A stretch of DNA of 64,000 bases from Metabacillus litoralis (lineage in GTDB: Bacteria; Bacillota; Bacilli; Bacillales; Bacillaceae), in the NCBI RefSeq assembly GCF_007994985.1, contig NZ_VOQF01000005.1:124001-188000 (forward strand). Direction: 5' to 3'. This document shows, piece by piece, positions 55,681 to 64,000 of the stretch. A program made the position numbers and the translations under genes. A model generated the notes under the pieces. It ran no database searches and was not told the origin of the DNA. It saw nothing but the letters and a program-made list of their open reading frames with translations. Every line of letters begins with the position of its first letter. The stretch's first letter is position 1.

Positions 55681-56304
55681 ATGGTATTTTCAAAGGGGAA
55701 GAAAGATAAATTTTCAGAGCTGTTATTAAAAATTACGAACAATTTACAGCAAACAACAAAATATTGTTTAAAACAAAAAATAACGAACCATCATGAATTA
55801 CAGTTATTCTTAGAAACTGTAAAAGAGTTTGAAACAACAGGAGATTCGTTCATACATATCATTACAAAAGAACTGAATTCAACATTCATTACTCCTATTG
55901 ATCGGGAAGATATTTTGCAGCTGGCTGTTGATTTAGATGATATTTTAGATGGTATCGAGCATATTGCTGCTTTACTTGAAATGTACTCTGTTACAAATTT
56001 GACAGAGCATATGAAAAAGTTCATTGTCATTATTGATCAATGTTCAATAGAAATTTCACATGCTATTGAATGTTTGTCACAAAAGAAATTACAAGAAATC
56101 TCACCATACTCTTTAAAAATAAAAGAACTTGAATCTAATAGTGATAATTTATTGCGATTAGCGGTTAAAAATTTATTTGCTGTAGTGAAAGATCCTATTA
56201 AAATTATTCAACACAAAGATATTTACGAATCATTAGAAGGTATTGTGGATGATTGTCGTAAAGTTTCAAATACACTAGATAGCATTGTAATGAAAAATGC
56301 GTAG
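55681..56304 (+). CDS. ykaA: DUF47/PhoU-like accessory protein of a Pit phosphate transporter
   Basis: 207 residues from ATG 55681; GGGGGA (55667-55672) is 8 bases upstream and earlier in-frame starts overlap it. All-helical PhoU-like fold (FETTGDSFIHIITKELNSTF, PIDREDILQLAVDLDDILDG with acidic metal-binding cluster, KIIQHKDIYESLEGIVDDC). Such genes sit beside pit and are thought to modulate transport. pit follows after 14 bases, so they form an operon. Confidence 0.9.
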   Translation: MVFSKGKKDKFSELLLKITNNLQQTTKYCLKQKITNHHELQLFLETVKEFETTGDSFIHIITKELNSTFITPIDREDILQLAVDLDDILDGIEHIAALLEMYSVTNLTEHMKKFIVIIDQCSIEISHAIECLSQKKLQEISPYSLKIKELESNSDNLLRLAVKNLFAVVKDPIKIIQHKDIYESLEGIVDDCRKVSNTLDSIVMKNA

Positions 56305-56318
56305 AGGTCGACAGTAGT

Positions 56319-57317
56319 ATGGAAGAAACCTTACTGATCACAACCTTAATTGTTATCGGCGCATTAACATTTGATTTTATCAATGGCTTTCATGATACAG
56401 CTAATGCGATTGCAACAAGTGTATCAACAAAAGCATTAAAGCCAAGGCAGGCGGTTTTACTCGCTGCAGTGATGAATTTCATTGGAGCACTAACATTCAC
56501 GGGTGTTGCAAAGACAATAACAAGTGACATTGTTGATCCTTTTACTCTAGAAAATGGATCTGTAGTCATTTTATCAGCTTTGATTTCGGCTATTTTCTGG
56601 AACCTTTTAACCTGGTATTACGGAATACCAAGTAGTTCATCACATGCAATTATTGGATCAATCGTTGGTGCAGCTATTGCTTCTTCTGGTTTTTTGGGTA
56701 TTAATTATTCCGGCTTTAGTAAGATTGTTCAGTCGTTATTATTATCACCTGTCTTAGCTTTTGTTGTAGGTTTCTTTGTGTATAGCTTGTTTAAAATAAT
56801 TTTTCGAAATCATTCTCTTACAAAGTCGAACAATCGATTCCGAAGATATCAAGTGTTAACAGCTGCATTTCAAGCATTTACACACGGAACGAATGATGCG
56901 CAAAAAGCAATGGGAATCATCACTCTTGCGTTAATCGCCAACAACTATCATAACTCAACTGAAATCCCTTTTTGGGTGCAATTTTCATGTGCTCTTGTTA
57001 TGGGACTCGGAACTTCAATTGGAGGTTGGCGAATTATTAAAACAGTAGGAAATAAAATTATGAAGATTCGACCAGTAAATGGTGTTGCAGCAGATATGTC
57101 TTCAGCTGCAATAATATTAGGTGCGACAATTTTTCATTTACCAGTAAGTACAACACATGTTATTTCCTCTGCGATTTTAGGTGTAGGAGCTTCACATCGT
57201 AGAAAAGGCGTTAACTGGGGCACAGCGCAAATGATGGTGATTACCTGGGTGATTACCCTACCAGCATCAGCCATTCTAGCAGGAATAGTCTATTATTTCC
57301 TCCAATTTTTTATGTAA
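56319..57317 (+). CDS. pit: Low-affinity inorganic phosphate transporter, PiT family
   Basis: 332 residues with about ten membrane helices. Both family signatures are present as inverted halves: GFHDTANAIATSVSTKAL near residue 23 and HGTNDAQKAMG near 190. It imports metal-phosphate with protons or cations. It forms a pair with the upstream DUF47 gene. GAGGT before ATG 56319 is a weak ribosome site, which suggests translational coupling. Confidence 0.94.
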   Translation: MEETLLITTLIVIGALTFDFINGFHDTANAIATSVSTKALKPRQAVLLAAVMNFIGALTFTGVAKTITSDIVDPFTLENGSVVILSALISAIFWNLLTWYYGIPSSSSHAIIGSIVGAAIASSGFLGINYSGFSKIVQSLLLSPVLAFVVGFFVYSLFKIIFRNHSLTKSNNRFRRYQVLTAAFQAFTHGTNDAQKAMGIITLALIANNYHNSTEIPFWVQFSCALVMGLGTSIGGWRIIKTVGNKIMKIRPVNGVAADMSSAAIILGATIFHLPVSTTHVISSAILGVGASHRRKGVNWGTAQMMVITWVITLPASAILAGIVYYFLQFFM

Positions 57318-57429
57318 GAAATATATTTCTAGCATATTATAAAAAATAACGCTATTTACAGATTTCCCTGAATGATTTTTCTCATGTCAACATATAAATA
57401 TGGACAAGGAGAATTGGGGGAGATTACAA

Positions 57430-57597
57430 ATGAATGATCTTTTATTTTTAATTGTGTCACTTCTATTATTAAGCTTTATCACCGGAATGAAAATGCTAAT
57501 CCACATATGGAGCAATAAGTATGAGTATAAAAATGCGTGGGATTTAGTAGATGTAGAAGCTAATAAGGGTAGAAATCGAAGACAGTATAGACGTTGA
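57430..57597 (+). CDS. Small single-pass membrane protein
   Basis: 55 residues from ATG 57430; TGGGGGA (57415-57421) is 8 bases upstream. One hydrophobic helix (residues 3-25, LLFLIVSLLLLSFITGMKML) then a basic, aromatic soluble tail (HIWSNKYEYKNAW ... RNRRQYRR). No family recognised. A terminator follows at once, so it is a genuine small transcription unit. Confidence 0.65.
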   Translation: MNDLLFLIVSLLLLSFITGMKMLIHIWSNKYEYKNAWDLVDVEANKGRNRRQYRR

Positions 57598-57599
57598 AG

Positions 57600-57623
57600 C
57601 AGAGGATTATTCCTCTGTTTTTT
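57600..57623 (+). terminator. rho-independent terminator of the small membrane protein gene
   Basis: CAGAGGA (57600-57606) pairs with TCCTCTG (57611-57617), loop TTAT, then TTTTTT. Confidence 0.88.
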
Positions 57624-57849
57624 CTTTTGGAAAAAGACACTAATAAGTGCTTGGGAAATTCATCCAACAATATGGTTGTTAGCCATGTAGCATCCTTTTT
57701 CATCGGTTTTTCTGTATATTTTTTAGTCAATGGTTGAACTTTCCAATGAAGAAAGGATAAAACATATCAATGGATAGACGATATATATAGTGAATATGTA
57801 CATCTCACAAAGACAACTAGAAAATGAAAAACAATTAAGGGAGACGAGC

Positions 57850-59562
57850 ATGAAATTAAAAATGAAATTTACAGTAGGACGTAAGCTTTTTGCAACATTT
57901 GCCGCAATTATTTTACTTATTCTCATATTGAATAGTATTAACACATGGAACATGAATAATATTAACGAACAATCTACTGAAATCAAAGACAATTGGTTAC
58001 CGTCAGTTGAGTATGTTGGAGAAATGAGATTTTTAATGGAAAGTTATGTTTCTTTAGAATTATTTCATATTACTTCAGTACTTCCTGAGAAAAAGGCAGA
58101 ATATGAGAACGCTTTAAATCAAGTGTTGGATAAATTAAATGGTGTTTCAGCTGAATATGAAAAGGTAATTTCATCAGATGAAGAGAGAAAAATATATGAA
58201 GAAGTAAAATTGGGTTGGGCAGACTATCTTACATCATCTGAAGAGGTTTTAAAAGCGAGTAATGCAGATGACGCTATTGCAGCTAGAGATCTTTTGCGTG
58301 AATCTAATGAAGAAATAAATTTGCTTAAAGAAAAGATTAATTCATTAGTCAAACTAAACCATAATGGTGCAGTCGCAGCATCCGATAAAGGAGATGCCAT
58401 TTTTAAACAAGCGAACATCGTAACAGTTGTGTTTGTGACAATCGTCATTTTATTGTCAGTTATTATAGGCTTCTTATTAACGAGAAGCATTTCGAGACCG
58501 CTTACAAATATGGCCAAGCAAGTAAATGAGGTTGCAAAAGGGAACCTAAATGTTGAACCACTTAAAATTAGAAATAAAGATGAGATTGGTAGTCTTGCAA
58601 TTGACTTTAATGAAATGACAAGTAGTTTAAGAGAAGTTATTAGCTCAGTTACAGGTCATTCTCAACACGTAGCGTCAACATCTGAAGAGCTAACTGCAAG
58701 TGCAGAGCAAACATCTAAAGCTACTGAACAAATTACTGAATCGATTCAAGAAGTGGCTTCAGGAACGGATACTCAGCTGCAACAGGCTTTAGAAGCAAAT
58801 AAAGCAGTAGAAGAAATTTCAAAAGGTATGACTCAGGCAGCAAACTCGATTGTCGTAGTCGCGGATTTATCATCATCTGCAAGCGAGCAAGCTATAAATG
58901 GATCAACTGTTGTAGAAGTGACAATAGAACAAATGAACGATGTGCAAACAAAAGTTCAATCGGCAACACAAGTGGTCAACTCATTAGGAGAAAAATCAAC
59001 AAAAATTGCTGGTATTGTTTCTCTGATTAATAGTGTGGCAGAACAAACAAACTTACTAGCGCTTAATGCTGCAATTGAAGCAGCAAGAGCTGGCGAGCAT
59101 GGAAGAGGATTTGCTGTTGTTGCGGACGAAGTACGTAAATTGGCAGAAGAATCGAGTCATGCAACAAATGAAATTCGAGCGATATTAGGAGAAATAAAGC
59201 TAGAAGCTGATAAAGCTGTGGAATCAATGGATGAAGGATCAACAGCTGTTGAATTAGGTATTGTGAAAGTGAAAGAAACAGGTGAAACATTTAAAGGAAT
59301 TGTGAAGGTGATTGAAGAAGTTGCCGCACAATCTCAGGAGGTTTCAGCAATTGTTGAAGAAGTGACAGCGAGCTCACAATCTATGGTCAAGATGGTTGAA
59401 GAAGTTGCGAGTATTTCACAACAAACAGCAGGAAACACACAAAATGTTGCCGCATCTGCTGAAGAACAAAACGCCTCTATGGAAGAAATTGCAGCTTCCT
59501 CTGAATCACTAAGTCAACTAGCGATTGAGCTTCAAGAAATTGTTAGTCGTTTTAAAATATAG
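57850..59562 (+). CDS. Methyl-accepting chemotaxis protein, four-helix-bundle sensor
   Basis: 570 residues from ATG 57850 with GGGAGA (57839-57844) upstream; the upstream open frame from 57790 lacks a ribosome site. TM1 (about 12-35), 4HB-type extracellular sensor (about 36-190), TM2 (about 192-215), HAMP (about 216-270) and the cytoplasmic signalling domain with [20 protein letters not shown] and [21 protein letters not shown]-terminal VSRFKI lacks an NWETF-type tether. It senses an unknown small ligand and controls CheA. Its own terminator follows. Confidence 0.94.
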   Translation: MKLKMKFTVGRKLFATFAAIILLILILNSINTWNMNNINEQSTEIKDNWLPSVEYVGEMRFLMESYVSLELFHITSVLPEKKAEYENALNQVLDKLNGVSAEYEKVISSDEERKIYEEVKLGWADYLTSSEEVLKASNADDAIAARDLLRESNEEINLLKEKINSLVKLNHNGAVAASDKGDAIFKQANIVTVVFVTIVILLSVIIGFLLTRSISRPLTNMAKQVNEVAKGNLNVEPLKIRNKDEIGSLAIDFNEMTSSLREVISSVTGHSQHVASTSEELTASAEQTSKATEQITESIQEVASGTDTQLQQALEANKAVEEISKGMTQAANSIVVVADLSSSASEQAINGSTVVEVTIEQMNDVQTKVQSATQVVNSLGEKSTKIAGIVSLINSVAEQTNLLALNAAIEAARAGEHGRGFAVVADEVRKLAEESSHATNEIRAILGEIKLEADKAVESMDEGSTAVELGIVKVKETGETFKGIVKVIEEVAAQSQEVSAIVEEVTASSQSMVKMVEEVASISQQTAGNTQNVAASAEEQNASMEEIAASSESLSQLAIELQEIVSRFKI

Positions 59563-59633
59563 AAACAGTTTAAGTAGTATTATGAAGGATTTTTAGAAAG
59601 AGGCTTAGACATAATTATTTAAGCTAATGATAA

Positions 59634-59686
59634 ACCCGAATTATTAGGCGATCAATTAATCTTTCGCCCAATAGTTCGGGTCTTTT
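59634..59686 (+). terminator. Long terminator after the second chemoreceptor
   Basis: ACCCGAA (59634-59640) pairs with TTCGGGT (59675-59681), extended by TATTAGGCG with CGCCCAATA; T-run follows. Confidence 0.85.
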
Positions 59687-59740
59687 TGCTTTCTTCAATA
59701 ATTTTTTTGAAATTGCTAACTATTTTTAAGCAATAGTGGA

Positions 59741-59865
59741 ATGGAGCGGAAGTCACTAGGGCACCTACGGGAATAGAGGAAAGGCTGAGACCCCGCAGGC
59801 GTAGCCGAGGAGACTCAGCTTCCTCCCCGTGGAAAGCGAGTGGCTGCAGCGCAATGGAACGAACT
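59741..59865 (+). repeat. GC-rich hairpin repeat, copy E
   Basis: Very close to copy D (shared ACGGGAATAGAGGAAAGGCT and CTCCCCGTGGAAAGCGAG). Outer arms AGTCACT / AGTGGCT include a G-T pair. It lies between the chemoreceptor terminator and prfC. Confidence 0.85.
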
Positions 59866-60021
59866 TTTTTTTAGCTAAACTGATTAATCTTCTAGGTTTT
59901 TTAATTATCAGAAATGCGATCTTTGCAAAACGCATATAAGATGAAGAACAAAAAAGAAGTCAAGTAGATAATTTACTTGAACATTCATATAGTAGAATGT
60001 ATAAGGAATTATGATAACAAA

Positions 60022-60050
60022 TTGTTCTTTCTCTTGCTTTGTAGTATATT
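60022..60050 (+). promoter_or_regulatory. Probable sigma-A promoter of prfC
   Basis: TTGTTC (60022-60027), 17-base spacer, TATATT (60045-60050), 35 bases before the start codon. Confidence 0.5.
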
Positions 60051-60085
60051 TGAAACACGAATTTATATAAAAGAGGTTATTGCTA

Positions 60086-61672
60086 ATGAGCTTACAAAAT
60101 GAAATAAATAAACGACGTACGTTTGCTATTATCTCGCATCCGGATGCTGGGAAAACGACGTTAACCGAAAAATTACTTTTCTTTGGACAAATTATACGTT
60201 CCACTGGAACAGTAAAAGGGAAGAAAACAGGAAAATTTGCTGCATCTGACTGGATGGAGATTGAGAAAAAACGTGGAATCTCTGTTACATCAAGTGTAAT
60301 GAGCTTTCCATATCATGATTTTCATGTGAATATTCTGGATACACCAGGACATGAAGATTTTAGTGAAGATACGTATCGTACACTAACAGCAGTTGATAGT
60401 GTTGTCATGATTATAGATTCAACAAAAGGTGTAGAGCCACAGACAATTAAACTTTTCAAAGTGTGTAGAATGAGAGGAATTCCAATCTTTACATTCATCA
60501 ACAAGCTTGATCGTGAAGGTAGAGATCCCTTAGAGCTTCTTTCTGAAATTGAAGAGGTGCTTGGAATTGAGTCATATCCAATGAACTGGCCTGTTGGAAG
60601 TGGGAAACGTTTCTTAGGAATTCATGATCGATTCAATAATCAATTTGTCCGTTTTAAGGGTGATGAAGAGGAAGAAATCATACCATTAGATGAAATTGCT
60701 GGTACTGATATTGAAGAAAGTGTTATCTATCAAGATACATTAGGTGAGCTTGAGCTTCTTGAAGAAGCAGGAAATGAGTTTACTCCTGAACGTGTAGAAA
60801 AAGGAGAGCTTACACCAGTATTCTTTGGTAGTGCTTTAGCAAACTTTGGTGTTCAAACGTTTTTTGATACCTTTTTGCAATTTGCTGCACAGCCTCAGCC
60901 ACGAAAAACAGATCAAGGCTTAATTGAACCTGAAAAAGATCAATTTTCTGGTTATATCTTCAAGATTCAAGCGAATATGAATCCAGCTCACCGTGATCGT
61001 ATTGCCTTTTTCCGTGTATGCTCTGGAAAATTCGAGCGTGGTATGAGTGTGAATTTAAGCAGAACAAACAAAACCATCAAGCTGAATCAAACTCAAGCTT
61101 TTATGGCGAAAGATCGTGATACAGTAGATGAAGCATATCCAGGTGATATTATTGGGATTTATGATCCAAATATTTATCAAATTGGAGACACATTAATTGG
61201 TGGAAAAGAATCTTATCAATATGAAGAGTTACCACAATTCCCACCAGAATTATTTAAACGAGTTCAAGCGAAAAACGTGATGAAAGCAAAGCAGTTTAGA
61301 AAAGGAATTGAACAGCTTGTGCAAGAAGGTGCGATTCAGCTTTATCGCCAAGAATTGAATGATTCAATTATTTTAGGTGCAGTTGGGCAGCTTCAATTTG
61401 AGGTTTTTGAATACCGAATGAAGGCAGAATATAATGTGGATATCGAATTTACTGCATTAGGAGAACGAATTCCTCGTTGGATTAAAAGTGAAAAGTTTGA
61501 AAAACGTTTCTTTGATTCTAGAAGTATGCTAGTTCGTGACCGTTTTGGTGCGTATGCTGTTTTATTTGAAAATGAGTTTACGTTAAGATACTTCCTTGAG
61601 AATCAAAAGGAAATTGAGCTTGTTGATTTATTAGAAGAAAATGATTATCAAGGTACAACATCACATAAATAA
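60086..61672 (+). CDS. prfC: Peptide chain release factor 3
   Basis: 528 residues from ATG 60086, 9 bases after AGAGG; TTG 60080 is too close. Translational GTPase: G1 [14 protein letters not shown]2 region [13 protein letters not shown]3 [12 protein letters not shown]4 [12 protein letters not shown]3 removes RF1/RF2 from ribosomes after peptide release. prfC is absent from B. subtilis 168 but occurs in other bacilli; with the frameshifted prfB this window carries two termination factors. The gene's terminator has been separated from its stop by element M4. Confidence 0.96.
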   Translation: MSLQNEINKRRTFAIISHPDAGKTTLTEKLLFFGQIIRSTGTVKGKKTGKFAASDWMEIEKKRGISVTSSVMSFPYHDFHVNILDTPGHEDFSEDTYRTLTAVDSVVMIIDSTKGVEPQTIKLFKVCRMRGIPIFTFINKLDREGRDPLELLSEIEEVLGIESYPMNWPVGSGKRFLGIHDRFNNQFVRFKGDEEEEIIPLDEIAGTDIEESVIYQDTLGELELLEEAGNEFTPERVEKGELTPVFFGSALANFGVQTFFDTFLQFAAQPQPRKTDQGLIEPEKDQFSGYIFKIQANMNPAHRDRIAFFRVCSGKFERGMSVNLSRTNKTIKLNQTQAFMAKDRDTVDEAYPGDIIGIYDPNIYQIGDTLIGGKESYQYEELPQFPPELFKRVQAKNVMKAKQFRKGIEQLVQEGAIQLYRQELNDSIILGAVGQLQFEVFEYRMKAEYNVDIEFTALGERIPRWIKSEKFEKRFFDSRSMLVRDRFGAYAVLFENEFTLRYFLENQKEIELVDLLEENDYQGTTSHK

Positions 61673-61680
61673 TGATCTTA

Positions 61681-61842
61681 GGCTATATTCGTAAACTTTG
61701 TTGCTTGTAGTAAATTGAAGGATCTATCACTGTATAAAATCTAGTGGCATCTTTTCTTCTCTAAATAGTACCTTTTATAAGATAAAACATTGTTTTAAAC
61801 TTGGTATTAGGTCAATTAGCAGCAATCTTTCAGAAAAGAGCC
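61681..61842 (-). mobile_element. MITE-like element M4 (162 bp) after prfC
   Basis: Ends GGCT (61681-61684) and AGCC (61839-61842). Reverse-complement alignment with M1 is good (CTGAAAGATTG, GAAAAGATGCCACTA, GCAACAAAGTTTA). Flanking octamers TGATCTTA and TATGTTAA do not match. It begins 9 bases after the prfC stop, before the native terminator. Confidence 0.75.
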
Positions 61843-61849
61843 TATGTTA

Positions 61850-61881
61850 AGAGGTTAGTTCATTTGAATTAGCCTCTTTTT
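61850..61881 (+). terminator. rho-independent terminator of prfC
   Basis: AGAGGTTAGTTCA (61850-61862) pairs with TGAATTAGCCTCT (61865-61877) with G-T pairs, then TTTT. Confidence 0.85.
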
Positions 61882-61921
61882 CATTGCACATGTTATGATA
61901 AAGCTAAAAAGCGTGGGGATT

Positions 61922-62374
61922 ATGTTGAACATTATTAAAGCAGAAATAACAGAACTGAATCAAGTTGCAACATTATTTAATGATTACAGAGTGTTTTATG
62001 ATCAGACTTCAAATATTGATGCAGCAACATCTTTTATAAAAGAACGAATGACTATGAAAGAATCAGTTATTTTCTTGGCGTTAGATGGTGAAATTCCAAT
62101 GGGGTTTGTGCAATTATACCCAATTTTCACTTCAGTAGGTATGAATCGTAAATGGTTGTTAAATGATTTGTTTGTTTCAGCAGACTATCGCCGTCATGGA
62201 GTAGGAAAAGCACTTATGAATGCAGCGAAGAAGCTTGCAGAAGAAACAAAAGCTTCAGGAATTTTATTAGAAACAACAAAAGATAATAACAAAGCACAAG
62301 CTCTTTATGAAAGTATAGGTTATGAAAAAGAAGAGTCTGTTTACTTTTACAATCTTTCATTATCAAAATCTTAA
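61922..62374 (+). CDS. GNAT-family N-acetyltransferase
   Basis: 150 residues from ATG 61922 (GTGGGGAT just upstream; TTG 61925 also possible). The GNAT fold is clear: acetyl-CoA-binding loop with YRRHGVGKALMNAAKKLAEE near residue 94-115, preceded by LNDLFVSADYR and followed by LETTKDNNKAQALYESIGYE. Substrate cannot be inferred. It lies between prfC and csbA, transcribed in the same direction, with its own ribosome site. Confidence 0.9.
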   Translation: MLNIIKAEITELNQVATLFNDYRVFYDQTSNIDAATSFIKERMTMKESVIFLALDGEIPMGFVQLYPIFTSVGMNRKWLLNDLFVSADYRRHGVGKALMNAAKKLAEETKASGILLETTKDNNKAQALYESIGYEKEESVYFYNLSLSKS

Positions 62375-62413
62375 CGAGTTATAAATTGATTACATTTGAA
62401 TAGGAGATTTCTA

Positions 62414-62647
62414 ATGGTTTTAAAAGCAATCTTAGCTTTAACTTTACCTTTTTTACTTGTGTTACTTTTTACACGTGTTAGCTATAACCATTATGTTGGA
62501 ACGGCATTAACAGCAGCACTTCTACTTGCATCTTATTCAAGAGGATATGCAGATACGTGGTTTATTATGGTTTTAGATTTTATCTCACTATCAGTTGGCT
62601 TTGTTTACGCCCGTAAAATGAAAGCAGATCTTATCAAGAAGAAATAG
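62414..62647 (+). CDS. csbA: CsbA-like small membrane protein
   Basis: 77 residues from ATG 62414 with AGGAGA (62402-62407). Three hydrophobic helices (about 4-18, 25-43, 46-66) and a basic C-terminus. In B. subtilis csbA is a 76-residue sigma-B-controlled membrane protein located immediately before uvrB; size, hydrophobic pattern and position agree here. No GTTT...GGGWAW sigma-B promoter was found directly upstream. Function is unknown. Confidence 0.85.
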   Translation: MVLKAILALTLPFLLVLLFTRVSYNHYVGTALTAALLLASYSRGYADTWFIMVLDFISLSVGFVYARKMKADLIKKK

Positions 62648-62678
62648 GTTTGACAAGCTACATAAAAAGGAATACTTA

Positions 62679-62707
62679 AAAGAGCTACTAGAAATAGCTC
62701 TTTTTTT
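62679..62707 (+). terminator. rho-independent terminator of csbA
   Basis: AAAGAGCTA (62679-62687) pairs with TAGCTCTTT (62695-62703), then T's. Confidence 0.9.
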
Positions 62708-62856
62708 GAATTTACCAAATTAAGTATTAAGGTTTTTTTGAAACTATATTTCTTTGGTGTATTAAAGAAATATATATAATCTCACTAAATGATCTTACTA
62801 CTTAAAAGTGTTTTAAGAATTTAAAAAGATCATACTATGTAAATTCTTTATAGTGG

Positions 62857-62981
62857 AATGTAGCGCAAGAAACTTGACTCCTGCGGGTGCAGAGGAAAGG
62901 TCGAGACCCCACAGGCGAAGCCGAGGAGGCTCGACTTCCTCCCCGCGGAAAGCAAGTTTCTGGAGCGAAATGAAACGGACT
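62857..62981 (+). repeat. GC-rich hairpin repeat, copy F
   Basis: Outer arms GAAACTTG (62869-62876) and CAAGTTTC (62953-62960); inner arms GTCGAG (62900-62905) and CTCGAC (62930-62935). Compared with copy A both pairs of arms have changed on both strands yet remain complementary. It occupies the csbA-uvrB gap. Confidence 0.87.
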
Positions 62982-63032
62982 CGTTTCTACCTAACAATTA
63001 CATGGCAAGAAATTCACATTAAAAAAACAATA

Positions 63033-63046
63033 CGAACTTTAGTTCG
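63033..63046 (+). promoter_or_regulatory. LexA (SOS) box of uvrB
   Basis: CGAACTTTAGTTCG fits the Bacillus LexA/DinR operator CGAAC-N4-GTTCG and is a perfect inverted repeat apart from the core. Downstream an extended -10 TGGTAATAT (63074-63082) leads to uvrB, a known SOS gene. Confidence 0.88.
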
Positions 63047-63114
63047 TATTTTTAGTCATTTAATATAAATTTATGGTAATATGTAGATAATTGAAATCGA
63101 ATGGAGGCTTATGC

Positions 63115-64000
63115 GTGAGCGAGCAATTTGAATTAGTCTCAAAATACAAACCAGAAGGTGATCAGCCTAAGGCGATTACTTCGTTAGTTGAAGGAATACA
63201 GCAAGGGAAAAAACATCAAACATTACTTGGAGCAACAGGAACAGGTAAAACCTTTACTGTTTCAAATGTGATTAAAGAGGTTAATAAACCTACACTCGTT
63301 ATTGCTCATAATAAAACATTAGCTGGGCAGCTTTATAGTGAATTCAAGGATTTTTTCCCTAACAATGCTGTAGAGTATTTTGTTAGCTACTATGATTATT
63401 ATCAGCCAGAGGCATATGTTCCACAAACAGATACATTTATTGAAAAAGATTCAAGTATAAATGATGAAATAGATAAACTTCGTCACTCAGCAACTTCATC
63501 ACTTTTTGAACGTAAAGATGTTATCATCATTGCTAGTGTTTCTTGTATTTATGGTCTTGGTTCTCCAGAAGAATATAAAGAGCTTGTTGTTTCATTAAGA
63601 AAAGGTATGGAAATTGAGAGAAACCAACTATTAAGAAGGCTAGTTGATGTTCAATACGAGCGAAATGATATTGATTTTCGTAGAGGAACATTTCGAGTAC
63701 GCGGTGATGTTGTAGAAATTTTCCCGGTATCACGTGATGAACAATGTATTCGAGTTGAATTTTTCGGAGATGAAATTGATCGAATTCGAGAAGTTGATGC
63801 GTTAACAGGTGAAATTTTAGGTGAACGCGAGCATGTTGCGATTTTCCCAGCATCTCACTTCGTTACCCGAGAAGAAAAGATGGAAAAGGCTATTGTGAAT
63901 ATTGAAGCAGAGCTTGAGGAGCGATTAGAGGTATTACGTGAAAATGGTAAGCTTCTTGAAGCACAGCGTCTTGAACAAAGAACAAGATATGATCTTGAAA
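63115..64000 (+). CDS. uvrB: Excinuclease ABC subunit B (3' cut by window)
   Basis: First 295 residues, starting at GTG 63115 with GGAGG (63102-63106) 8 bases upstream; the ATG at 63111 runs into a stop. Walker [16 protein letters not shown] near residue 37, [18 protein letters not shown], and the damage-locking beta-hairpin region [17 protein letters not shown] near 93. UvrB is delivered to lesions by UvrA and holds damaged DNA for UvrC. A LexA box precedes it. csbA before uvrB reproduces the B. subtilis order; uvrA is expected beyond the window. Confidence 0.96.
   Translation, partial: MSEQFELVSKYKPEGDQPKAITSLVEGIQQGKKHQTLLGATGTGKTFTVSNVIKEVNKPTLVIAHNKTLAGQLYSEFKDFFPNNAVEYFVSYYDYYQPEAYVPQTDTFIEKDSSINDEIDKLRHSATSSLFERKDVIIIASVSCIYGLGSPEEYKELVVSLRKGMEIERNQLLRRLVDVQYERNDIDFRRGTFRVRGDVVEIFPVSRDEQCIRVEFFGDEIDRIREVDALTGEILGEREHVAIFPASHFVTREEKMEKAIVNIEAELEERLEVLRENGKLLEAQRLEQRTRYDLE

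Noticed and set aside
62853-63068. Open frame of 71 codons over GC-rich hairpin copy F
   Set aside because: It is a by-product of the GC-rich repeat; a similar frame occurs over copy A (9987-10184) but neither has a ribosome site.

Overview
The window is chromosomal DNA from a low-GC Gram-positive endospore-former lineage (Bacillaceae). Evidence: AT-rich sequence, strong AGGAGG-type ribosome sites, sigma-A and sigma-B promoters, cre sites, a Bacillus-type LexA box, and a backbone that follows the Bacillus subtilis order hpf(yvyD)-secA-prfB-yvjA-cccB-ftsE-ftsX-ctpB-swrA-minJ ... csbA-uvrB. The genus cannot be fixed from the sequence alone.

Layout. 1-1.2 kb: end of an unidentified, probably surface protein, then hpf with a textbook sigma-B promoter. 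1.2-7.1 kb: ribose operon rbsRKDACB with two LacI-type operators and a cre site. 7.3-21 kb: secretion and division block (secA, frameshifted prfB, yvjA, cccB, ftsEX, an M23 hydrolase, ctpB, swrA, minJ). 21-26 kb: C39-like protease, then glpF-glpK-glpP with an antiterminator leader. 27.5-36.4 kb: signalling cluster (GGDEF/EAL protein with a frameshift, hybrid kinase, LytTR regulator, degenerate EAL protein, a small Myb-like protein, a chemoreceptor). 37-42.6 kb: mannitol genes mtlA, mtlR-mtlF-mtlD. 42.7-46 kb: aminotransferase and cardiolipin synthase. 46.8-51.2 kb: divergent TetR regulator and SwrC-type RND pump with two matching operators. 51.4-54.9 kb: PPDK regulator and pyruvate phosphate dikinase. 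55.6-59.6 kb: PiT phosphate transporter pair, a small membrane protein, a second chemoreceptor. 60-64 kb: prfC, acetyltransferase, csbA, LexA-controlled uvrB (cut by the window end).

The most unusual content is intergenic. Four dispersed repeat families recur. (1) Five arrays of a 20-bp unit (core AATCGNNGATAAAT) of five or six units, each preceded by a shared leader; four leaders match closely and one is shorter. (2) Six GC-rich ~120-bp hairpin elements whose paired arms differ between copies with compensating changes, which argues for selection on structure. (3) Four 161-163-bp MITE-like elements with GGCT...AGCC-type ends, two with 8-bp flanking duplications, inserted exactly at gene ends or in a 5' leader. 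(4) Short CGACAAAAACCGGG...GTGACAGGCACC repeats near mtl genes.

How it fits together: carbon uptake operons (ribose, glycerol, mannitol) each carry their own regulator and catabolite sites; ftsEX, the M23 hydrolase, minJ, swrA and swrC link division, wall remodelling and swarming; the signalling cluster suggests c-di-GMP and chemosensory control. Both apparent frameshifts (YcxB-like and GGDEF/EAL genes) need read-level confirmation.
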